Assembly: GCF_900112315.1 (NCBI RefSeq)
Contig: NZ_FOLL01000005.1
Coordinates: forward strand, 62,001 to 126,000
From: Parapedobacter composti
GTDB taxonomy: Bacteria > Bacteroidota > Bacteroidia > Sphingobacteriales > Sphingobacteriaceae
DNA: 64,000 nucleotides
Reading direction: 5' to 3'
Below, one piece after another: positions 26,833-34,383 of the stretch (positions are counted from its first letter, which is position 1; each line of letters starts with the position of its first letter). The notes under the pieces are model-generated. The model made no database searches and was not told the DNA's origin. It worked only from the letters and a program-made list of their open reading frames with translations. The position numbers and the translations under genes were made by a program.

Positions 26833-26944
26833 CTCCTATCACATATTTAACGGAGTAGTGCCTCCCCCAATTTTCAAAACTGCCACTTATCGCAATGGCA
26901 TCTTTATACTTTTTAACCTTTTTTCTATATGAAATTGGCATACC

Positions 26945-29110
26945 TTACCGGTAACTGACCTGATGTATCGAGCCCACAGGAATTTCCAGTTCGTACCGAT
27001 CCCCGCCCAACGGGGTAACCGTCAGTCCCTGTGCTTCCGGTTTGGTCCTGCTATGAAGGATCAGCTTTCCGCTACCTCCCTCTGCCTGTATCCGTATCTG
27101 CTTCCGGTCAATGTACAATCTGATATCGCCGTTGGGTGTAGGCACCGTACCCTCCATCCACTCCAAATCACCCAGGCTTGGCTCCACCTGATATTCCGCG
27201 TAGCCCGGTTTGACAGGCTTCACCCCTAAAAAGTACCTGCCGAGCAGGTATATCGGGCTTGCACCCCACGAATGGCAGAGGCTTTTGCCGAACGGTCGGC
27301 CGTACATGCTGTAATGGGCCACGCCCTGCTTGCCAGGGTCATATTCTTCCCAAAACGAGGTGGCCCCCAATCGGAGCATGCCACCCCAATAGTCGCGGAT
27401 TTCCTCCAGCACGTATTTATGTTCTCCCAACGTGCAAAGCGCCTCCAGTTCATAAAAACGCATGTACGGCGTGGTAATCGCCGGGACATTTTCATTGAGT
27501 AAGACCCCGTTTTTGACGGATTGCTTTTGCAACTCGTCCAAGTAACCGAAGAATATGGCAAACATATTGGCATAGCGTGTCACATGGTCAACGAGTTCGC
27601 CGTCCACCAGACTGTGCAGGAATGCATTCCTGTCCATATCCCAGTAGGTAGTGAATACCTTTTCTTTCATTTCGGCAGCTAATTGCCCATATCGCTCCGC
27701 ACCCGGTCCGTCGCCAATAATGCCGGCGCAGAGCTGCATAGCTTCCAGACTACGGCAGAACAGCAGCTGTTCAAAGCTTACCGCACCTTGCTTGCTCAGC
27801 CCTTCCGCCCAATCGATGAACACCCAATCGCCGGGCAATCCTTCCATGAAACCGTCGTTGTTCCGCCTGTCGAGGCAAAAGTCCATCAGTTGTTGCATCT
27901 TGGGATAAATAAGACTGACAAACTGCTTATCACCCGTATACTGATAATAGTCAAAAATGCTGATAAACCAATAAAACGAGTAGTCCATGATGGTGTTGAT
28001 ATGGCTGGTCACCGGGTCCTTGCCGCGCAAGGCCAGCATGGTACGCTTCACCGATGGCAAATCGAAATTCAGGTAGTAGTTCATCAGGTAGCTTTGGTAG
28101 GCATCGCCCGACCAAATCCACCGATCGCGCTTGATACCGTCGATAAAAAATTCACGTGTGGTCAGTTCCATGGTATATTTTGCCACATCCCATATCCGGT
28201 TCAGCAAAGTGTCCGAGCTACGGAAGCTACCGCGTTGTACCGTCGGCAAGTATTCATACAGCATGGATACCGAATCTATCTGTACACCCCCTTCCGGTTC
28301 AATCCATATGAAACGGAATGCTTTGGAAAGTTCAAGCACAGTGTCCTTGTCCGTTACGTTATCTACCGTAATCCGGTCCAACGTTTCGCAGGTTCCGGTG
28401 GCCAGCGCTTCTTCTTTGGACTCGCCGTAGTACAACGAAATACGGCCGGTACCGGATACGCCGTGGAGCCTGGCAAAGCCGAATGTTTCCCTCCCGAAAT
28501 CAACCAGTAACCCGTTGCCGTCAGCGCGTTCAATGGTCTGCGCGGGATGAGGTTCGGTTGCCAGGCGAAACGATGATGGGGGTGTACTGGGCTGGTCGAA
28601 ATGCCAAGATGCCGCATTCAGCCACATCGTACCCGACTGGTCTGATGCCTTGCCTGTTTCATCGATCCATTCTTTATCCTCGTAGGTAACCAGCCATGTA
28701 CTGTCCGACACAATCGTCCGCCCCTTCACATAGATGGCCGGCACGCGATCCTGCGCGTGCACCTTGAGGTTCAGTTTATGCCTTCCCGCAGGCACATGTA
28801 TTTTTTTGGGGTAACCTTCAAGCAGCTTCCCGTTCAATTTGACATTGTACTGGCCTTCGGCATAGAGTTCCACTTCTTCTCCTGCAACTAAATCAAATTC
28901 TTTATGAAAATCTATCAGCACATAATGGCCGTCCTGACGCCAAAACGGCGGAAAGAAAGCCCCCCGTTCGGTTCTTTTGTTCTGCATCTGGTTGCTCAGC
29001 CAGACCTCAAAATCCCCGGGATACCAAATCCAGGTGGCACGGCCTTCCTGGGCAGCGGCCATAATAGCCGACAGGCTGAGCATAATTAATGCGGATAGTG
29101 ATTTGTTCAT
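26945..29110 (-). CDS. GH78 alpha-L-rhamnosidase-like protein
   Basis: The ATG at 29110 gives MNKSLSALIMLSLSAIMAAAQ, a clean signal peptide; eleven upstream codons are unlikely to be used. The 721-residue protein has an N-terminal beta-sandwich region (about 25-300) and an alpha/alpha-barrel. The catalytic-region motif IDGIKRDRWIWSGDAYQSYL lies near residue 327, and FMEGLPGDWVFIDWAEGLSK near 430. The C-terminal sandwich contains VKPGYAEYQVEPSLGDLEWM and a PTPNGDI motif, as in GH78. It should remove terminal L-rhamnose from oligosaccharides in the periplasm. It is shorter than the two other GH78 proteins here and has no separate carbohydrate-binding N-terminus. It follows the symporter by 34 bases. 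Confidence 0.85.
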   Translation of the reverse strand: MNKSLSALIMLSLSAIMAAAQEGRATWIWYPGDFEVWLSNQMQNKRTERGAFFPPFWRQDGHYVLIDFHKEFDLVAGEEVELYAEGQYNVKLNGKLLEGYPKKIHVPAGRHKLNLKVHAQDRVPAIYVKGRTIVSDSTWLVTYEDKEWIDETGKASDQSGTMWLNAASWHFDQPSTPPSSFRLATEPHPAQTIERADGNGLLVDFGRETFGFARLHGVSGTGRISLYYGESKEEALATGTCETLDRITVDNVTDKDTVLELSKAFRFIWIEPEGGVQIDSVSMLYEYLPTVQRGSFRSSDTLLNRIWDVAKYTMELTTREFFIDGIKRDRWIWSGDAYQSYLMNYYLNFDLPSVKRTMLALRGKDPVTSHINTIMDYSFYWFISIFDYYQYTGDKQFVSLIYPKMQQLMDFCLDRRNNDGFMEGLPGDWVFIDWAEGLSKQGAVSFEQLLFCRSLEAMQLCAGIIGDGPGAERYGQLAAEMKEKVFTTYWDMDRNAFLHSLVDGELVDHVTRYANMFAIFFGYLDELQKQSVKNGVLLNENVPAITTPYMRFYELEALCTLGEHKYVLEEIRDYWGGMLRLGATSFWEEYDPGKQGVAHYSMYGRPFGKSLCHSWGASPIYLLGRYFLGVKPVKPGYAEYQVEPSLGDLEWMEGTVPTPNGDIRLYIDRKQIRIQAEGGSGKLILHSRTKPEAQGLTVTPLGGDRYELEIPVGSIHQVSYR

Positions 29111-29144
29111 AACGATGTGCTTTTTGATTTTACTTGTCTTCAAC

Positions 29145-30725
29145 TTAACTAAAAATGATGTAGAGGCAGATCATAACCACCCACAGCGCCAGCCAGGCCA
29201 AGCGCACACGGCGCGATGGCGGCTGCAGTTGAAGCGGAACTGCACCTGCCCCGTCCTGCACCCCTTCCCCCCCGCGGCCCAACAGCGACAGTGCCATGCC
29301 CATGGCCGCCAATGCCAGAAACAGGTAAAATGACAGCATCAGGTAGTGAGGCCAAAACGGATGGCTGTCTGCTGGAAACACCCATAAGTACAATACGCCG
29401 ACGCCCAGGGATACCACCGACCCTACGGTGAGCACGGCATTCACTGCAACCGTATGCATGCGTTTCCAGAACACCGAGAGCAAGAATACCACCGCAAGCG
29501 GGGGTGCAATGAAGCCCAGTACAGACTGGAATACATCAAACAGGTTCAAGCCCTTGATGTTGTCAATGGCAATGGCCATCAACACCGCAAAAAGGCATCC
29601 CACAACAATGGTAGCCCGCCCTACGCGCAGCAACTGCTGGCTGCTTGCTCCAGGACGGATATACCGAGCATAGATATCCATGGTAAATACGGTGCTCAGT
29701 GAATTCAACGACGAGCCGATGGTGCCTACCAGCACGGCAATAAGCACCACAATGACCAGTCCATTAAGCCCGGTTGGAAACAGGCTGGTAACCATCGTCA
29801 TATACGCTTCCGTGGGGTCGTCCAGCCCGGGAAACAGCACATAACACAACACCCCAGTAAAAACGAACAACGGAAGGGAGAGAATTTTCAACCACCCAAT
29901 AAAGTTCACGCCAAGCTGCCCCTGTTCCAGGTTCCTGGCCCCGAGAACCGATTGCACCATGGCCTGGTCGGTGCAGAAAAAGGCAATAGCCGCTACCGGA
30001 TAGCCCAGCAATATGGCATACCAAGGGTAATACGGGTCAGTTGCCGGACGGATGAGCGACCAGTAATGTGCGGGCGTTGAATGGAGTACCGCACTGAGTC
30101 CGCCCACTTTGACCAACCCCAGAATGGTAAGCAACAAGGATACCGCAATCAGCAGCAGCATCTGGAATATGTTGATGCGCGCCACCGCTTTCAATCCACC
30201 CATGTACACAAACGTACCGGCAAACAGCACCATGAAAATCACGGATTGCCACATCGGGATACCCAACACCTGTCGCACAAGAAAGCCGCCAGCAAAGAGT
30301 CCGAGGGAAAGCCACGAAATCAGCATTTTCACGAGCGAATACCAAGCCAAGATGGTCTGTGTGGACGCCCCATACTTTTGCCCCATATATTCAGGCAGCG
30401 TACTTACCCGGCCTGCCATATACCGTGGCGCAAACACTACCGCCAGCAAAAAGAGAAAGACGAAGGCATACCAGTCAAAATTAACCGCCACGATGCCTGT
30501 GGTGTAGCCTACACTGGCGAAAGCGAGCAACATAGACGGCCCCACATTGGTGGCCCACATGTTGAAGCCTATGCTAGGCCAGCCGAGGGATTTTCCGGCA
30601 AGGAACAGCGACTCGCCGCCGCCGCGTCTGAACCGGCTGCTGAAGCCCAACAGGAACAGTCCTACCAAGTAGCCCGCCACGATGGCATAGTCCCATATCG
30701 TCAATTTATCTGCGATGCTGCCCAC
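29145..30725 (-). CDS. Sodium:solute symporter (SSS/SLC5 family)
   Basis: The 526-residue inner-membrane protein has about 13 hydrophobic helices. The family pattern is clear: WDYAIVAGYLVGLFLLGFSS at helix 1, GGGESLFLAGKSLGWPSIGF before helix 2, and the sodium-site helix GTIGSSLNSLSTVFTMDIYA near residue 345. It would import a sugar, uronate or other organic solute together with sodium. It lies 5 bases after an oxidoreductase gene and between pectin-degrading enzymes, so a monosaccharide or sugar acid released by them is the likely cargo. It is the only evident inner-membrane sugar importer in the window. Confidence 0.93.
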   Translation of the reverse strand: MGSIADKLTIWDYAIVAGYLVGLFLLGFSSRFRRGGGESLFLAGKSLGWPSIGFNMWATNVGPSMLLAFASVGYTTGIVAVNFDWYAFVFLFLLAVVFAPRYMAGRVSTLPEYMGQKYGASTQTILAWYSLVKMLISWLSLGLFAGGFLVRQVLGIPMWQSVIFMVLFAGTFVYMGGLKAVARINIFQMLLLIAVSLLLTILGLVKVGGLSAVLHSTPAHYWSLIRPATDPYYPWYAILLGYPVAAIAFFCTDQAMVQSVLGARNLEQGQLGVNFIGWLKILSLPLFVFTGVLCYVLFPGLDDPTEAYMTMVTSLFPTGLNGLVIVVLIAVLVGTIGSSLNSLSTVFTMDIYARYIRPGASSQQLLRVGRATIVVGCLFAVLMAIAIDNIKGLNLFDVFQSVLGFIAPPLAVVFLLSVFWKRMHTVAVNAVLTVGSVVSLGVGVLYLWVFPADSHPFWPHYLMLSFYLFLALAAMGMALSLLGRGGEGVQDGAGAVPLQLQPPSRRVRLAWLALWVVMICLYIIFS

Positions 30726-30730
30726 GGTTG

Positions 30731-31834
30731 CTAAAGCTTTACAGTTGATTCTTCAATACCGAATTCGGCAAGCAAATCGGCTGGCTTAACCGGTTTACCC
30801 GTCTGTAATGAACGATCCATCGCCTGGAGCAGTGCCACCGTGCCGATACCCTCCTGCATGTCAGGATAGGCCACCGTCCCTTCAGCGACCGACCGGGCAA
30901 AGTACTCCAGGTAATTCTGGTATTCCCCCGCATGGTGGCTTTTTCCTTCAAACCGGAAATAATGCTTAAGCTTATGCTCCCACGTAATAATCTGTTCTTC
31001 CCCCGTTCGGGTGGTTACCGCGTAGCGCAGATCCATGTAGTCCGCTTGACTGCACCCTTCGGTACCGCGGAGGATACAGCTCATCTCGCTGTCGCGCATC
31101 ACCGGCTGGACCGGACCGGTATATGCGCCGCTTACGCGGGCAATGCGGCCATCCCGCGCGCGGAAGATGAAATGCATCGTGTCCGCATGATGCAGTCCTC
31201 CTGCCCGGCCGTTACGGCTCAACATGCCATAACCCATCACCTCCGTTATCTGCGGTAAATACCACCGGATAAAATCGACCGGATGACTCAGTCCGCCGTA
31301 AAGCCACTTAAATGACGGTTCCAATGCCCAGGTTTTTTGAAGAAACCAGCGATGATCTGCATGATAGTATCCCTCTACGGTGATCAGCTCACCTATCACC
31401 CCCGCCTCAAAATCCCGGCGCTGGCGCATCATCGGCTCAAAAAAACGGGAGCTCTGCCCCACAAACACATGTTTACCTGTCTGTTCCGCCAGCCGTAACA
31501 GCGGCAGGGCATCACTCAGGTCGTCGATGAATGGCTTGGTACACACCACATGCTTGCCATGTTCCAGCGCAGACCGCACATGCGCGGCATGCAGTTGGTC
31601 CGGCGTATAAATGGCCACCGCATCAATGCTGGGGTCATCCAGCAGATCCTGATAATTTGCCGTGTAAGCATGAAAATCAAATTCTTTCATCCGCTGGCGG
31701 CCCAATGATTCGTTGATGTCGCAAATACGCACCAATTCAATCCAGGGACTGGCCAATGCCGCGGCCAGCGTACTTCGGCCTTCTCCCAAACCTAAAATAC
31801 CCAGTCGCAATGGCTTAATCGTCTGATATTGCAT
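30731..31834 (-). CDS. Gfo/Idh/MocA-family oxidoreductase
   Basis: The 367-residue protein has the Rossmann motif LGILGLGEGRSTLAAALA (11-28), YTPDQLHAAHVRSALEHGKH (75-95), the lysine-proline motif VCTKPFIDDLSD near residue 98, and the conserved GGLSHPVDFIRWYLP segment near 190 with the catalytic-region histidine. It has no signal peptide and is cytoplasmic. It would oxidise or reduce a sugar or sugar acid with NAD(P). Its position directly before the symporter suggests that it acts on the imported compound. It is only distantly similar to the other oxidoreductase of this family at 21090-22163. Confidence 0.9.
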   Translation of the reverse strand: MQYQTIKPLRLGILGLGEGRSTLAAALASPWIELVRICDINESLGRQRMKEFDFHAYTANYQDLLDDPSIDAVAIYTPDQLHAAHVRSALEHGKHVVCTKPFIDDLSDALPLLRLAEQTGKHVFVGQSSRFFEPMMRQRRDFEAGVIGELITVEGYYHADHRWFLQKTWALEPSFKWLYGGLSHPVDFIRWYLPQITEVMGYGMLSRNGRAGGLHHADTMHFIFRARDGRIARVSGAYTGPVQPVMRDSEMSCILRGTEGCSQADYMDLRYAVTTRTGEEQIITWEHKLKHYFRFEGKSHHAGEYQNYLEYFARSVAEGTVAYPDMQEGIGTVALLQAMDRSLQTGKPVKPADLLAEFGIEESTVKL

Positions 31835-31851
31835 AAAGATAAAGACTACTA

Positions 31852-34383
31852 CTATTTAAAATATACCCATGTTTCACCGGGTGATGCTCCCGGTATTCCT
31901 TGCTGATACACGCTCATCAGCCGGTTCCATTCATCCACACGCGGATTCCCCTCTACGGTCTTGCGGTTAAGCTGCTGGAAATCTTTCCCCACGGGAAACG
32001 TGATCATCAGCATCAGTTGACGGCCGCTGCGATAGAGCAACACTTCCTGGAACTCCGCTCGGCAGAACCCTTGGACCACTTCAGGCCAATCCGAGCGTTG
32101 GCGTTCATGGTAGTCAAAATAAGCCTGCTGCTGCCGTTCGTCGTCCACCAGATTGGCCGTCAGCAGTACGAAGTCTACGGAAGTCTGTTGTGTGGCGTCT
32201 GAACAGTCTGCACGGTCAAATGCATAGAACAGGTCGTTAAAAACGGTGGTCCGCACGCGGGGGTACAGTGCCAGCATGGCACCGTGAAATTTCTTAGCCA
32301 CCGCATCACGGGTTATCAGTACATAGCGGTCGTTCCAACGCCTGATTTCGGGTTGGGGATCTCCCTGCTTTTTGGCAATCGCTTCTAGCGTAGCCGCCTG
32401 GATATCCGGATGTCCGGCAGCTTCGACCTGCACGACTACAGGCTTGGTGAATGGCACATGTGTGTTAATCTCGTACCGGTCATCATATAGCTTCCGATAA
32501 CGTGCCAACTGCCGGAAGTCGGCCGTGAGCCCTGCACTGTCGCGGACAGCCGGATCTACCGCCGGGCCATTATATTCCCAAGTGTTGCCAGGTCCGTTGG
32601 CATTCTGCAGCGTTTTATCGGAAGGATACCAATTGTCCCTTAAAGTCGCATACGCCGTTCCCTCGTCGGTATACAGGTAGAACCAATGATCCGGAAGATG
32701 TGCATACGGCGCTTTGTAGATACTATCTATGCTATTCTCGGCGATAAGTGTGCCTGGTTGGGCGGAAAGCGTGTAAATGCCTGCCACATCATATAGGTGT
32801 TTGCCATACCGGCAAATGCGGTTTGCCACCACGCGGTTGTGCTGCATGGCGTTTACCGCTGGCGTCCATCCCCACCCCAAGCTGATACCGGTGTAGCTCA
32901 CTTCGCTAATATCATTGTGTTCAATGACCACCCCCCGCACGAAGCCCGCTCCGATGCCTACGCAGCCCCAATCTTCGTTGGCGACGTCAGTTATCACATT
33001 GTTGGCCACATAAACCTGCCGCGTCAGTTCCCGCAGGTCGAAGGGGAGGTACGGCAGGTGAGCCTCGGTCGCCTCTTCCGAAAACGTGCCCAGCAGCACG
33101 CCGCTGCCCCCCACGTCACTGAATACATTACCCACAGCACGGTCACCGTTATTGCCCTTCACAAAGTCCAAGGCGGTAGCAGCGAGGTGTTCGAACCGGC
33201 AATGCTCCACTGCTGTATTGGCCGTAAAGCTAAACTGCACGGCCGCCGGGGGCCGCCCCACCCAGGCTTGGTTTTCCAGCGACGGCCGACCGGGCGTACC
33301 CGGGGGCTTTAACTTGTACGCGTCCAGCAGGTACATACCGGCCTGCAACGGCACATGCCCAAAGGCCGACGGGCGCAACCAGGTGCTGTACCGGAAGGTG
33401 ATGCCCTCAAAACGGACATCACGCACCGGCCGATCAGCACTGCCCTGAAGGATCAACAGCGTTTCCAGCACGGGATAGATCACCTCCGCGGTGGTCATAT
33501 TTTCACCTTCGCGCGGCCAGTAATACAGCTTTCCAGCCCGCTTATCCAAGTACCATTCACCCGGTTCGTCAAGAAACTGCCGAGCGTTGGTCAGCCAGTA
33601 TGCCGAATTGCCGGTCTCTTCAGATATCCAAGGCGCCGGCCAGGGATGTTCGGACTGTATACGGCTCTCCGGTTGGTAGAACGACAGCCTCGCACTGTCA
33701 CCTTGCACCTCAACCTCAGCGATGCGCAGCATGGCGATAGCCCACCACTGCTGGATAAAAAGCTCCATGCCCTCCTCAAAACGGAAACCGGTATTTTCCG
33801 GCAACGGTACCCAGCAGGTTTGTTCTTCGTGGTTCCAAGACAAAATCCGGCCCATTTCCGTTCCGCGGTGGCTGCGGCTGCGCTGTGCTTTACGGCCGTT
33901 TATCCAAAGTTGCCTGAAATCAACCACGTTGCCAGCAATACGAGGCGCCTCAGCCACCCATAGGTGTCCCGCAGCGGCCGCGGCAATGCCATCCATCTTT
34001 CCCGCCTTTCGCCACCCGGATATCAGGCGGCCGCCACTGAGCACCGGCTGCGCTCCGCGGTCGGCACGCACCACCGTGGGACTTTGGGCCGTACCGCTGT
34101 CTTCCGGCCGTACAAAAATGGGCTCTTCCAACCAGTATTCGCCGTCCCTTACAATAATGGTTATTCCCTGCGCCACGGACGGGTCGCCCATCCTGCGTAG
34201 CTCTCGCGCTTTCCGCAGGGCCTCGCTTACCGTGGCATACGGACTCCCCGCGGTGCCGTCACCCGAGGATTTCCCCTGGGGCGACACCCAGATTTCCGTA
34301 GCCCTCGCCGGGGAAGCCCACAGAACCAGCGCTACCATGGTCAACAGAAAATCAATCAACGGGTTCTTTCCAAAAATCATCAT
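31852..34383 (-). CDS. GH141-like parallel beta-helix glycosidase fused to an L-rhamnose mutarotase domain
   Basis: The start is taken at 34383 (MMIFGKNPLIDFLLTMVALV), which gives a signal peptide cut near ARATE; the longer frame upstream lies inside the GH2 gene. Residues about 30-640 form a right-handed beta-helix protein like GH141 enzymes: EIWVSPQGKSSGDGTAGSPY, VVDFRQLWINGRKAQRSRSH, VRDVRFEGITFRYSTWLRPS and EHNDISEVSYTGISLGWGW. Residues about 725-843 match the RhaM (DUF718) fold: VDFVLLTANLVDDERQQQAY, then YFDYHERQRSDWPEV with the Tyr-x3-His pair and the WPE motif, and a C-terminal TWVYFK. RhaM interconverts the anomers of L-rhamnose. One exported chain would thus cleave a glycan and equilibrate the released sugar. 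The start overlaps the GH2 end by 32 bases. Confidence 0.78.
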   Translation of the reverse strand: MMIFGKNPLIDFLLTMVALVLWASPARATEIWVSPQGKSSGDGTAGSPYATVSEALRKARELRRMGDPSVAQGITIIVRDGEYWLEEPIFVRPEDSGTAQSPTVVRADRGAQPVLSGGRLISGWRKAGKMDGIAAAAAGHLWVAEAPRIAGNVVDFRQLWINGRKAQRSRSHRGTEMGRILSWNHEEQTCWVPLPENTGFRFEEGMELFIQQWWAIAMLRIAEVEVQGDSARLSFYQPESRIQSEHPWPAPWISEETGNSAYWLTNARQFLDEPGEWYLDKRAGKLYYWPREGENMTTAEVIYPVLETLLILQGSADRPVRDVRFEGITFRYSTWLRPSAFGHVPLQAGMYLLDAYKLKPPGTPGRPSLENQAWVGRPPAAVQFSFTANTAVEHCRFEHLAATALDFVKGNNGDRAVGNVFSDVGGSGVLLGTFSEEATEAHLPYLPFDLRELTRQVYVANNVITDVANEDWGCVGIGAGFVRGVVIEHNDISEVSYTGISLGWGWTPAVNAMQHNRVVANRICRYGKHLYDVAGIYTLSAQPGTLIAENSIDSIYKAPYAHLPDHWFYLYTDEGTAYATLRDNWYPSDKTLQNANGPGNTWEYNGPAVDPAVRDSAGLTADFRQLARYRKLYDDRYEINTHVPFTKPVVVQVEAAGHPDIQAATLEAIAKKQGDPQPEIRRWNDRYVLITRDAVAKKFHGAMLALYPRVRTTVFNDLFYAFDRADCSDATQQTSVDFVLLTANLVDDERQQQAYFDYHERQRSDWPEVVQGFCRAEFQEVLLYRSGRQLMLMITFPVGKDFQQLNRKTVEGNPRVDEWNRLMSVYQQGIPGASPGETWVYFK

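Noticed and set aside
26875..26882. CAGTTTTG on the minus strand as a promoter for the CoA block
   Set aside because: It has one mismatch to TAnnTTTG and no TTTG at the -33 distance, so I could not support it as a feature, although this gap is the likeliest site for an internal promoter.
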